From an uncultured Odoribacter sp. (GTDB lineage: Bacteria; Bacteroidota; Bacteroidia; Bacteroidales; Marinifilaceae): a stretch of DNA of 64,000 nucleotides. Below, one piece after another: positions 36,479-45,094 of this stretch (the first letter of the stretch is position 1; every line of letters begins with the position of its first letter). The notes under the pieces were generated by a model. The model searched no databases. It was not told where the DNA came from and saw only the letters and a list, made by a program, of their open reading frames with translations. The position numbers and the translations under genes were made by a program. The DNA lies in the NCBI GenBank assembly GCA_944321165.1, contig CALUKE010000004.1, positions 124,001-188,000 on the forward strand, written 5' to 3'.

Positions 36479-37915
36479 ATGAAAAAACTAAAATACGGAT
36501 ACCTTATATGTTGTTTTACCCTTCTCTGTTCATGCAACGACTTTTTAGACGTTCGTCCCGAAGGGGAAGTTGTAAACAACGAACTCTTCAAAAACGCCCA
36601 GGGATTTGAAGATGCCTTATACGGTGTATACTCCACCCTGGCCAGCCCATCCTTCTATGGACGAACCATGACTTACTATTTCAACGACATATTATCACAA
36701 TATTTCTTTCATGATTATCCTGGCGACATCACTTTAAAAATCTGTAATTTCGAATACAAGGATTCCCAAGTACGTCCAACCATTGACAATCTTTGGGCAG
36801 GGATGTATAAAAATATTTCCTATGTCAATAACATTCTGGAAAATCTGGCCAAATATCCTGAAACAGCCTTCCCATTATATCATGTATACAAAGCCGAAAG
36901 CTTGGCATTGAGAGGTTTCCTACACTTCGAAGTGCTCCGCTTGTTCAGTGAAAATATTGTAAACAACAAATCGGCTCAGGGTATTCCTTACGTAAACAAA
37001 TACAAACTGGAAGTCAGTCCGTTTTTAAGTGCAGCAGCCACCTATGAGAAAATCATCGAAGATTTAAAAACGGCAGAAGAGATCATGCTGAAAAACGGAG
37101 AATATTTCCAAAATACGGATCAACAAAGCAATGAATTTTTAAAAGACCGGCAAATTCATTTAAATCTATACGCCATACAAGGATTGTTGGCCCGAGTATA
37201 TTGGACAAAGGGAGAATTGAAAACAGCCGCCGAATACGCACAAAAAGTTTTAACATGCGGATATTTCGAACTGGCAGATAAATCTGAAATCGAAAATCTG
37301 ATAAACGGAGTACTTTCTCCGAAAGAAACCATCTGGGGATTATTCAGTCAGAATTTCTATACCAATGTCAGAAATGATCTATATCTGTCAGGAGGAAGTT
37401 CTTCTCTATTTTTAAAAGCAGATCATGATGATACCTATCAGACCGATAAAACAGGTACAGATTATCGTTATGAAAAATGGTTTAAAAATTACAGTGGCAT
37501 AGAGGCCAATGGCTTACGTTTCGTCAAGATACTTGATACATACGAGTTAAGCTACACAACACGACCGGAAGCCCGCATCAAAGGAATCAACCTGTTACGC
37601 CTTCCTGAGTTATACTATATTATTACAGAATATTATCTAAGCATACAAGATCAAAGTACAGCTATCAGCTACTTCGATCAGGTTTTAGTTTCAAGAGGAT
37701 TAACAGGTTACGCCAATCGACCTGGGGCAACACTGACCCTTGAACAGGTTATTCGGGAAAGAAGAAAAGAGTTTATAGGTGAAGGACAATATTTCTTCAC
37801 TCAAAAAAGATATAATCAAAATATTTACGAAGCGAAAAGCGGCAAAACCTATCAGGCATCCAATGACATTTATGTGTTCCCTATTCCTGAAAATGAAACA
37901 GAGTACAGATATTAA
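36479..37915 (+). CDS. SusD/RagB-family substrate-binding lipoprotein (locus 2)
   Basis: A 478-residue surface lipoprotein with lipobox LLCSC. It starts CNDFLDVRPEGEVVNNELFK, typical of SusD, then QGFEDALYGVYSTLASPSFY. Helical repeats include AESLALRGFLHFEVLRLF and QGLLARVYWTKGELKTAAEY. The C-terminus reads VIRERRKEFIGEGQYFFTQ then KRYNQNIYEA, the position of the common RRxEFxxEGxRxFDLxR motif. It caps the upstream SusC. The next gene follows by 12 bases. Confidence 0.93.
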   Translation: MKKLKYGYLICCFTLLCSCNDFLDVRPEGEVVNNELFKNAQGFEDALYGVYSTLASPSFYGRTMTYYFNDILSQYFFHDYPGDITLKICNFEYKDSQVRPTIDNLWAGMYKNISYVNNILENLAKYPETAFPLYHVYKAESLALRGFLHFEVLRLFSENIVNNKSAQGIPYVNKYKLEVSPFLSAAATYEKIIEDLKTAEEIMLKNGEYFQNTDQQSNEFLKDRQIHLNLYAIQGLLARVYWTKGELKTAAEYAQKVLTCGYFELADKSEIENLINGVLSPKETIWGLFSQNFYTNVRNDLYLSGGSSSLFLKADHDDTYQTDKTGTDYRYEKWFKNYSGIEANGLRFVKILDTYELSYTTRPEARIKGINLLRLPELYYIITEYYLSIQDQSTAISYFDQVLVSRGLTGYANRPGATLTLEQVIRERRKEFIGEGQYFFTQKRYNQNIYEAKSGKTYQASNDIYVFPIPENETEYRY

Positions 37916-37927
37916 TCCGATACAATC

Positions 37928-38668
37928 ATGAAAAAAAAATCCATATACTTATTCGTTATTTACAGTATTCTCTCTTTGCTTTCATGTGAGAATACCGATT
38001 ATAAGATTTACAACAAAAATGACAAGGATAAACTGTTCTTTACCAAGGATACCATTCGATTCACTTATGGACTGAAACGGGATCTAGAGGTCGATTTAAA
38101 CATTCAAGTTCAGTTGATCGGTTTTGTCAATCAATCAGAGGATCAAACCTTCCAAATCGAAATTGTAAAAGAAAAAACCACTGCCATCAACGGAGAACAT
38201 TACCACCTGACAGAAACAAATATCATGGCAAAAGATTCATTGATAGCTTATATCCCAGTAGATTTTCACAAACTACAACTCGAAAAGAATAAGGAATATC
38301 AATTGACTTTACAATTATTAGAGAACGACAGGTATGCCCCGACAGACATCAAAGAATGTGTCATTCTGTTCGACAACAAAGATATCGAAGCCCCAGTCTG
38401 GTGGCGCGCAGAAAAAGTAGGAGAATATAATCAGGAAAAATTTATTTTACTGGTCGACTATTTTCACCAAAGCGAAGAAAAAAGTCCGGTTCTCTTCAAT
38501 GCCATTAAATCCAAGTGGGGAGAAAATCTTGACCAAGGGACAGAAACCAATTTATTGACCATTTATCAGTATCAAGGATTTCTAAACCGTTACATACTCA
38601 CCCCCATGTACGAATACTATTTAGAAACCAATGATCCCATGTACCAAATTCCGAATCCTAATAATTAA
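37928..38668 (+). CDS. DUF4843-like lipoprotein (locus 2)
   Basis: A 246-residue lipoprotein with lipobox LLSC (Cys near residue 20). It then has FFTKDTIRFTYGL and a beta-rich body including INGEHYHLTETNIMAKDSLI and FHKLQLEKNKEYQLTLQLLE, the pattern of DUF4843 proteins found next to SusD. These are probably surface accessory lipoproteins with an Ig-like fold. The C-terminal half contains VWWRAEKVGEYNQEKF, also usual in this group. It lies between SusD and the PKD-like lipoprotein with gaps of 12 and 3 bases. Confidence 0.8.
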   Translation: MKKKSIYLFVIYSILSLLSCENTDYKIYNKNDKDKLFFTKDTIRFTYGLKRDLEVDLNIQVQLIGFVNQSEDQTFQIEIVKEKTTAINGEHYHLTETNIMAKDSLIAYIPVDFHKLQLEKNKEYQLTLQLLENDRYAPTDIKECVILFDNKDIEAPVWWRAEKVGEYNQEKFILLVDYFHQSEEKSPVLFNAIKSKWGENLDQGTETNLLTIYQYQGFLNRYILTPMYEYYLETNDPMYQIPNPNN

Positions 38669-38671
38669 GCC

Positions 38672-40126
38672 ATGAAAAAATTCACAATTATATCCCTTTT
38701 AATGATACCCTTTTTATTCAATGGTTGTTACCAGGATGATTCTACCTTGGATATAAAGGACATCCCAGTAATTCAGATAACAGGCAATGCCCATGACAGC
38801 ATCAATCTATATCTGGGAGACAATATCTCCATACAAAACCAGTATTCTTACGAAGGAGACGACATCCGTTGGCAATGGAGTTTGGGGAAATACACAGAAA
38901 ACGCCATCAGCCACGAAATTACGACCACCTTTAAGGAAATCAGTACGGAAGCAAACCTGGAGTACAAAACAACAGAGCTGGGACATTTTTATCTGCGCTT
39001 AGTCGCCAGCAACCAATATGGAAGTACCATCAAATATTATCACATATTCGTCAATTCAGAATTTGAAGAAGGTCTGTTGATACTCGGGAAAAGAGAAGAC
39101 GGGAAAGGCAGCCTGGCCTTCATGAAGACTCTAACCCCGGAAGAAATCGCCCAAGGTCTGCAACCGCAATTCCGGCAGAATCTGTTTGCTTACACCAATG
39201 ACGGAGAAGAATTGGGAGAAGATCCGATCGACTGCGATAAAGTATACAATAAACTTTATATCATGTGCGGAAAGGAACAAAAAATGTATCAATTGGATGC
39301 GAAATCGTTCCAATTAACCCATGTATTCGATTTCTCCATGTACGACAGTAATTTCATTCCGCAGGACATGATTTCCTACGATTCCCGGTATTGCAGCGAA
39401 ATTTACATGACCTCCCCCAATGGAGGAGTAGCCAAGGTTCAGATCGCTGATTTGGAAATTTTTCCATATACCGATCTTCCTCAAAATGTCAAATTCAGTA
39501 GGACCTATGATCGTCCAAATGAATTTTCATCACAAGTAATCGCCTTTATTGACGATGAAAACAGTAAGATATATGCCAATGGTCTTAATCCGGCAGATTT
39601 CAGTTTCAGTTATTTCCCGTGTCATAATTATTTCGATGGACGCAAAATCATTCAGGTCTTTTTCGATGTAGATGGGAATTTAATTGTCTATAGCCTCCAT
39701 GAGAATCAATATCTAATTACAAAAATAGGTTCATACCTGACAAGTTTTGAAACCATGGGATTGGATATCTTATATGAAAAAGAATGTACCACCAATACAA
39801 ACATATTTACTGAGAATTCGGTCATTCAGGTCAATGATCCCAACAGTTGTCTATATTTCAGCCATCAAAACAAGGTTTACAAATGGTCATACAATCAATC
39901 CGACATTCCGTCGACTCCTTTTATCACCCTGCCTGCAGACGAAACCATAAAATGCATGAACCAATCCATCGATCAAAAACAGCTATACATCGCCACCTAT
40001 AACAGTAAACGGGAAGGTTTAAAAGGATCACTCTACATTTATGATGGAGACAGTGGCGCAGCCATCGGAACTCCTTACATCGGTATTGCAGATGAACCAG
40101 TCAAAGTAATGTATAAAGAAAAATAA
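38672..40126 (+). CDS. PKD-like family lipoprotein (locus 2)
   Basis: A 484-residue lipoprotein, lipobox LFNGC (Cys near residue 19). The N-terminal roughly 110 residues form a PKD-like beta-sandwich (DNISIQNQYSYEGDDIRWQW, ending YHIFVNSEFEEGLLIL). The remaining part has repeated blade-like segments (LYIMCGKEQKMYQLDAKSF, ENSVIQVNDPNSCLYFSHQN, KQLYIATYNS) that look like a beta-propeller. Such PKD-like lipoproteins are common third or fourth partners of SusC/SusD with DUF4843. It is probably surface-exposed and involved in substrate binding. The first TlpA-like gene starts 4 bases later. Confidence 0.8.
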   Translation: MKKFTIISLLMIPFLFNGCYQDDSTLDIKDIPVIQITGNAHDSINLYLGDNISIQNQYSYEGDDIRWQWSLGKYTENAISHEITTTFKEISTEANLEYKTTELGHFYLRLVASNQYGSTIKYYHIFVNSEFEEGLLILGKREDGKGSLAFMKTLTPEEIAQGLQPQFRQNLFAYTNDGEELGEDPIDCDKVYNKLYIMCGKEQKMYQLDAKSFQLTHVFDFSMYDSNFIPQDMISYDSRYCSEIYMTSPNGGVAKVQIADLEIFPYTDLPQNVKFSRTYDRPNEFSSQVIAFIDDENSKIYANGLNPADFSFSYFPCHNYFDGRKIIQVFFDVDGNLIVYSLHENQYLITKIGSYLTSFETMGLDILYEKECTTNTNIFTENSVIQVNDPNSCLYFSHQNKVYKWSYNQSDIPSTPFITLPADETIKCMNQSIDQKQLYIATYNSKREGLKGSLYIYDGDSGAAIGTPYIGIADEPVKVMYKEK

Positions 40127-40130
40127 AAAC

Positions 40131-41279
40131 ATGTACAAAATTTTACTACTTATCATATGTGTAGTCGGATTTATTCCGACTACCTTACTTGCTAAGGTCG
40201 AAAAAGTAACACTGAAAGGTTCCATTCGAGGATTGGGAAACCAGGAATTATTATTGCTAAACAGCGATCAAAAAGAAATTAGCAGAACAACCACCCGGAA
40301 CGATCACTTCACTATCGCGGCAGAAGTGGAAACCGGAGATTTACGTTATTATACACTTTATGCTCCATCTGTCGGACCTTTAGGTCCTTCCATGAGTATT
40401 CCCACCATCAACCTGTTCATCGATTCCCCCCAAATAAAAATAAAGGCAGAACTCAAAGATAGCAAAATGAAATTACTGAAAGTATGCGGTTCCCCTGGGA
40501 AAAAAGAATATGACAGAATTGTTCATTCTCTTCCATCTACACAAAAAAGCCGAGAAATATACACCCGTTATAATCAAGCCTTTCATGAATACAACGAGAT
40601 CAGTCAAACTGCTGAAAATCTGACTAAACTCAAACAAGCCAGTCAGGAATTAAAAAGATGGGAAACACAAAGACGCCAGGAAATATTTGCCCTCCTGCCC
40701 ACCCATACTTCCAGTATGCCTTTTGCTGTACTTATTTCACCCTATTTAGGAACAGAAAATATCAGCGAAACAGAAAACGTATGGCAACAATTCGATCCTT
40801 CCATCCGAAATTGCCATGCATTAAAACAATTAGAAGATCTTATTCTCCGCAATAAAAACTGTGCGATCGGACATGAAGCGCCAGATTTTGAACTCTCCAC
40901 TCCCAGCGGAGAAAAAGTAAAACTTTCCTCTCTGCGTGGCAAATATGTATTGATCGATTTCTGGGCCTCCTGGTGTGGTCCCTGTCGAAAAGAAATACCC
41001 AACCTACAGAAAATCCATTCTCTTTTCAAAGACAAGGGGCTGCAAGTCATCGGAGTTTCCATTGATCGTTCTGAACAAGCTTGGCGAAAAGCATTGCAGG
41101 AAGAAAAAATGGATTATCTTCAACTCATCGACTCACAAAACACGACCACAAAACTTTATAGTTACAACGGTATTCCTTTTATTATTCTAATCTCCCCCGA
41201 GGGCATTATACTCGAAAAAAATTTGAGGGGGGAACACATGCGTCAGAAACTGACAGAATACCTGAATCAATCGCTGTAA
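40131..41279 (+). CDS. TlpA-family thiol:disulfide oxidoreductase with DUF4369 N-domain (locus 2)
   Basis: A 382-residue exported protein. The signal peptide ends near TTLLA. A DUF4369-like beta-domain (VTLKGSIRGLGNQELLLL) covers about residues 25-125, with a helical linker after it. The C-terminal AhpC/TSA-TlpA thioredoxin domain begins APDFELSTPSGEKVKLSSL. The active site is FWASWCGPCRKEIPNL with the canonical CGPC, and the cis-proline loop is YNGIPFIILI. It probably acts as a periplasmic disulfide reductase or isomerase. It lies directly after the PKD-like lipoprotein and 2 bases before a second TlpA-like gene. Confidence 0.92.
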   Translation: MYKILLLIICVVGFIPTTLLAKVEKVTLKGSIRGLGNQELLLLNSDQKEISRTTTRNDHFTIAAEVETGDLRYYTLYAPSVGPLGPSMSIPTINLFIDSPQIKIKAELKDSKMKLLKVCGSPGKKEYDRIVHSLPSTQKSREIYTRYNQAFHEYNEISQTAENLTKLKQASQELKRWETQRRQEIFALLPTHTSSMPFAVLISPYLGTENISETENVWQQFDPSIRNCHALKQLEDLILRNKNCAIGHEAPDFELSTPSGEKVKLSSLRGKYVLIDFWASWCGPCRKEIPNLQKIHSLFKDKGLQVIGVSIDRSEQAWRKALQEEKMDYLQLIDSQNTTTKLYSYNGIPFIILISPEGIILEKNLRGEHMRQKLTEYLNQSL

Positions 41280-41281
41280 AT

Positions 41282-42370
41282 ATGAAAGACCATTTACTCT
41301 ATCTGCTGCTCTTGACAGGTCTGATGGCCTGTCAAGAAGAAAACGGTTTCAAACTGACCGGAAAAGTATCCGAACCTTTAATCGGAGAAAGCATCCGCTT
41401 GAAATATCCAATAAGCCCGAAAGATTCATTTTTTCTCACAACGACTGTAGACAACAGTGGTCATTTTTGCTTGTCCGGAAGCATTATCCCCCAAAAGATG
41501 GCATTTCTTCAATTTGGTTACCATCGTCTTCCGATATATATGGAAAATCAACATTACCAAGTTATTCCAGAGAATGATCACTACTACATCCTATCCAATA
41601 CCCGAAACTCACTCCAAAATCGGTATGTACAATTCTTGAAACAAATATATACCTTGGATTCAGCTTATCATCAATTAGGAAAAGGATACGATACCATCAC
41701 AGACATCGGACAAAAAACAGCGCTATCCGCACGTATGAAAAAAAGTTTTTCCTTTCGAAACGAACAAATACTTCGAGGAATTCAAGAATTTGCAGGAACA
41801 GAAATCGCCCTGAATATACTTTATGAATCCCTGTACCTTTGCGAAGTCGATTATCGCTTTTTTAACCAGGCTATGGATGCATTAGGTGACAACATCCCGG
41901 AAAGTGACCTTAAAACAGAAATTTTAGCCGCATACCAAAAAGCAAAAGACTCTCAATTGAGCGGTCCTGCACCCGCTTTCTGTCTACCGGATACCCTGAA
42001 TCAAATGCACTCATTAAAAGAATTTCAAGGCAAATATCTACTGATCGATTTCTGGGCCTCCTGGTGTGCCCCCTGTCGGGTTAAAAACAAAGAATTAAAT
42101 AAACACTGGGACGAACTAAAAAAAATGAATTTAAACATCGTTTCCATTTCAATGGACAGCCATCGGCAAGAATGGCTGACTGCAGTCCGGGAAGACAAAA
42201 TCGCCTGGCTACAATTAATTGATCCCAAAGGTTTTAAAGACAGCGAGATCAGAACTGCCTATAAGGTCAAAAGCATTCCGGCTGTTTTCCTCATTGATCC
42301 TCAAGGGAAAGTATTAATGACCGATCCAAGCATTGATGACATCAAAAAATGGACACTGCCCTCACCATAG
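41282..42370 (+). CDS. TlpA-family thiol:disulfide oxidoreductase, lipoprotein form (locus 2)
   Basis: A 362-residue lipoprotein (lipobox GLMAC, Cys near residue 17). The N-terminal part resembles DUF4369 (FKLTGKVSEPLIGESIRL). The C-terminal TlpA domain begins APAFCLPDTLNQMHSL, with active site WASWCAPCRVKNKEL (CAPC) and loop VKSIPAVFLIDPQG. It follows the first TlpA gene by 2 bases and is similar to it in layout, but with different CxxC dipeptides and membrane anchoring. The pair may act in sequence or on different partners. It is the last gene of locus 2, tail to tail with locus 3. Confidence 0.92.
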   Translation: MKDHLLYLLLLTGLMACQEENGFKLTGKVSEPLIGESIRLKYPISPKDSFFLTTTVDNSGHFCLSGSIIPQKMAFLQFGYHRLPIYMENQHYQVIPENDHYYILSNTRNSLQNRYVQFLKQIYTLDSAYHQLGKGYDTITDIGQKTALSARMKKSFSFRNEQILRGIQEFAGTEIALNILYESLYLCEVDYRFFNQAMDALGDNIPESDLKTEILAAYQKAKDSQLSGPAPAFCLPDTLNQMHSLKEFQGKYLLIDFWASWCAPCRVKNKELNKHWDELKKMNLNIVSISMDSHRQEWLTAVREDKIAWLQLIDPKGFKDSEIRTAYKVKSIPAVFLIDPQGKVLMTDPSIDDIKKWTLPSP

Positions 42371-42384
42371 AGAGCAGTGCTCCA
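42350..42384. terminator. Possible hairpin between convergent loci 2 and 3
   Basis: TGGACACTGC (42350-42359) and GCAGTGCTCCA (42374-42384) pair over 10 bp with a one-base bulge. The hairpin spans the end of the TlpA gene and the gap before the convergent thioredoxin-fold gene. Confidence 0.4.
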
Positions 42385-42394
42385 TTTCATTCAT

Positions 42395-43414
42395 CTACCG
42401 GTTAGAATCGGTTAACCGTTCCCAACGCTCCCGCTGGGAAGCATCAGTTTTTGCAAGTATCTTACTTAAATAATATGGTAAAAGCCGCCGTATACTAGGT
42501 TCTAATTTTTCATATTGCTTTTCGCATGCTTTAATGACACACTCGACATCATCAGTCTTGATCGCTTTCGCGATCGCCAATTTTGCCAACAATTCATCAC
42601 CATGTAACAAATTCAACGAACGAATTGTTCTCTTCGCAACAGTTAATTGTTCATCTGAAACTTTTGCTCCTTCTCCTCGCAATATTTTCATAATCAGATC
42701 ATCCCATTTCTTACCCAATCGTGTATCAACAGTCTCTCGTCCAATCTTTTCATTAAATCTTTCCCGATTCTTTAATAAGAAAAGAGCCATATCCGATCCC
42801 TGAGGACTAAAACGATCGTCTTCAAAAATAAACCAATAATCAGCTGATATTTTTTCTTCATCAGTTGTCATTGCCCATAACTCATTTATAACATCTTTCG
42901 CTTTTTCATCATAAGTATTCGCTAACACTTTCGCATAGTAAAGCAAAACCTCACAACTTTTATCTCCCAAACGATATTTCTCCGCTAATTTTCCCAATGC
43001 CCTATTTTCATCAAAAGCCTCTTTCACTCTGAGCACAAACTGTTCTGCATCACCACCCCCTATAAATTTATGACGTACAGATCCACACAAATCTAAAATC
43101 AAAAAAGTAGGATAAGCTTTTACATTATATTTCTTGGCCAATTCAGAACCTTCTTCTTTTTCCATATCATATTTGACGCAAACAAATTCCGAATTCATAA
43201 AATCTCCCACATTTTTTTCTTGAAACACGACATCTGCCATATACTTACAAGGTAAACACCAAGATGTATAACAATCCACAAATACCAATTTCTTTTCCTC
43301 TCTTGCTTTCAGCAAAGCTTCTTTAAGTGTCATTGATCTAAAATCAATACCCCCCTGTGAAAAAACGGCAACCTCCATCAACAAAAGGGAAATCAACACT
43401 ACTATTTTTTTCAT
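42395..43414 (-). CDS. Exported thioredoxin-fold protein (locus 3)
   Basis: A 339-residue protein with signal peptide MKKIVVLISLLLMEVAVFSQ; the start at 43414 is chosen over an in-frame ATG at 43438. An N-terminal thioredoxin domain (about residues 22-135) has active site CYTSWCLPCKYMADVVF (CLPC) and cis-Pro loop VKAYPTFLILDL. The roughly 200 remaining residues are helical and of unknown role, as in several Bacteroidetes thioredoxin-family proteins of about 350-450 residues. It is last in the locus 3 direction and separated from FISUMP by 81 bases. It may have its own promoter. Confidence 0.88.
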   Translation of the reverse strand: MKKIVVLISLLLMEVAVFSQGGIDFRSMTLKEALLKAREEKKLVFVDCYTSWCLPCKYMADVVFQEKNVGDFMNSEFVCVKYDMEKEEGSELAKKYNVKAYPTFLILDLCGSVRHKFIGGGDAEQFVLRVKEAFDENRALGKLAEKYRLGDKSCEVLLYYAKVLANTYDEKAKDVINELWAMTTDEEKISADYWFIFEDDRFSPQGSDMALFLLKNRERFNEKIGRETVDTRLGKKWDDLIMKILRGEGAKVSDEQLTVAKRTIRSLNLLHGDELLAKLAIAKAIKTDDVECVIKACEKQYEKLEPSIRRLLPYYLSKILAKTDASQRERWERLTDSNR

Positions 43415-43495
43415 AACAATCGTTTTACAAGTCATCACACAATTTGTAACCTTGTGTATATATTTCTATTTACTGCACACGAAATTAATATGTTC

Positions 43496-44182
43496 TTATT
43501 TTTGTGCATCTCGACAACAACGAACATTTAACCAATTGGTTGTCATGGTACTTTCTCTGTATACACCCGGAGAATTATACGCAATTCTGCGGAAATAAAC
43601 AAATCCGTCATTTTCATCATCCTCTGTAGAGGTCCAGAAAAAACCGTAAACACCCTTAAAACGCCAATGGTTCGTATAAGCAACTCTATAAACAGAGTAA
43701 AATCCACCAGCATCCAACTGCATGCCCAATCCTCCATCCCGCTGCTGAAGCAGATCCCCTTCATAAGTCCCTCTATCTCCTCGGCGATTAACTTCCTGTT
43801 CTGTCATCCCCAACGCTTGTTCCAAGTTTTTCCAATCATCATCTGTAGGAATTCGCCAACCTGCCGGAGCAATACTCATTGCTGCAGCATAATCATACCA
43901 ATATCCAAAACGTTCAAACATATAATCTGTCATCGAACCTTCGCCAAGTTCTCCTTGATCCTTGTAAACTCCATACAAACCGACCTCCGGTACATAACGC
44001 ATATTGGAAGTCATCCATTCCAAATCACCGACCTGAATCCATCCGTACTCCGTTCCATCCCGTTCATCGATGAAAACACCTTTATTCTGCGGAACATATT
44101 CCGGCACATTCTCTTGTTCCTTCTCGTTACAAGCCCACGTCATCACAAGTAACATCAGGAATCCATATAGTTTCGTTTTCAT
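43496..44182 (-). CDS. FISUMP-domain lipoprotein (locus 3)
   Basis: A 228-residue lipoprotein taking ATG 44182 (MKTKLYGFLMLLVMTWAC), where the lipobox TWAC is clear. The body is one FISUMP domain (Fibrobacter succinogenes major paralogous domain): EWMTSNMRYVPEVGLYGVY, GWRIPTDDDWKNLEQALG, GVYGFFWTSTEDDE and the end NWLNVRCCRD. These are surface or exported proteins of unclear function, often in polymer-degrading Bacteroidetes. A C-type-lectin-like fold is suggested for relatives. It lies 10 bases after the unknown lipoprotein on the same strand. The CC in place of the usual CVR near the C-terminus is a small oddity. Confidence 0.88.
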   Translation of the reverse strand: MKTKLYGFLMLLVMTWACNEKEQENVPEYVPQNKGVFIDERDGTEYGWIQVGDLEWMTSNMRYVPEVGLYGVYKDQGELGEGSMTDYMFERFGYWYDYAAAMSIAPAGWRIPTDDDWKNLEQALGMTEQEVNRRGDRGTYEGDLLQQRDGGLGMQLDAGGFYSVYRVAYTNHWRFKGVYGFFWTSTEDDENDGFVYFRRIAYNSPGVYRESTMTTNWLNVRCCRDAQK

Positions 44183-44192
44183 AATAACCATA

Positions 44193-45089
44193 TCAATTTA
44201 ATTGTAATCCTAAATCCAATAAAATCCGTTTCATTTCATTCCATTTCGCCACACAAGCCGGAAAAGCACCATTTTCCGCCATGAACTCTTCTTCTGTCAT
44301 ACCTAAAATTGCTTTTACATAACTGGTCTGATCTTCAACCTTTGAATACCATTGCCTTAAAAGCCCAGGACGATATCCTAAAAAACCAACAGATCTAATA
44401 TCCTCTAGTGGAACCCAAAGAGCATACTGCTCATAATAACCGTCTGCCCATGAAAAAAAATCAACAAACTCCGATTCCTCTACCTGCGCAATCCCAGTCG
44501 AAACAATTTGCAATATCAACGCTGCAGCATACTCGTTTTTCTCTTCCTCCGTCATATGCAAAATATCCCGCAAAGAGATTGCAATTCCCTTCCAACCCGA
44601 AATATAATCCAGATCCTCCCCATTTAACACATATTCATCCTCGTCCCCATTTAATTGATAGGCATCAATTCTCTTCGCCAACAACAAAGAATAAGGATAC
44701 AATTTTGAGCTGAAAGAGGAAAACACCCGCTGACATACAAAATCCACAGCAGCCTGCTGCTCCTCCAATTCTGTGAAATAATTAAAAAGATATTTTGAAT
44801 CCAGCATATTGGTTAAATAATAACCATAATTCACGGTCTCAACAAAATAAACAGCCTCTCCATAACGATCTGTCCCCCGATACTCTTTCCGAAGCGTATC
44901 ATTAAATAACAGATGTACACCCGTTTCTTCGTAAAAAGAACGTCTTAACATCGATTCCGGATCTGTCAATTCCCCAGACACTGCAAAATAATTATCTCTC
45001 AGATCCAATAAACTGAAATTATCATCCTCCGAACAACCACAAAAGTATCCCCAAAAACAAATGAACAAAATATATTTTACACTTTTCAT
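44193..45089 (-). CDS. Unrecognised lipoprotein of SusCD locus 3
   Basis: A 298-residue lipoprotein with signal ending in YFCGC. The mature part begins with an acidic stretch, then PESMLRRSFYEETGVHLLFN. Further on are GYYLTNMLDSKYLFNYFTEL and a mainly helical C-terminus with WADGYYEQYALWVPLED and GMTEEEFMAENGAF. The layout recalls SusD-linked lipoproteins annotated as putative zinc metallohydrolases, but I find no HExxH motif, so enzymatic activity is not supported. It lies 5 bases after SusD and before FISUMP and is probably part of the same uptake complex. Confidence 0.7.
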   Translation of the reverse strand: MKSVKYILFICFWGYFCGCSEDDNFSLLDLRDNYFAVSGELTDPESMLRRSFYEETGVHLLFNDTLRKEYRGTDRYGEAVYFVETVNYGYYLTNMLDSKYLFNYFTELEEQQAAVDFVCQRVFSSFSSKLYPYSLLLAKRIDAYQLNGDEDEYVLNGEDLDYISGWKGIAISLRDILHMTEEEKNEYAAALILQIVSTGIAQVEESEFVDFFSWADGYYEQYALWVPLEDIRSVGFLGYRPGLLRQWYSKVEDQTSYVKAILGMTEEEFMAENGAFPACVAKWNEMKRILLDLGLQLN

Positions 45090-45094
45090 AACCC

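Noticed and set aside
44193..45089. Zinc metallohydrolase call for the locus 3 lipoprotein
   Set aside because: No HExxH or other clear metal-binding motif is present, so only an unknown lipoprotein is reported.
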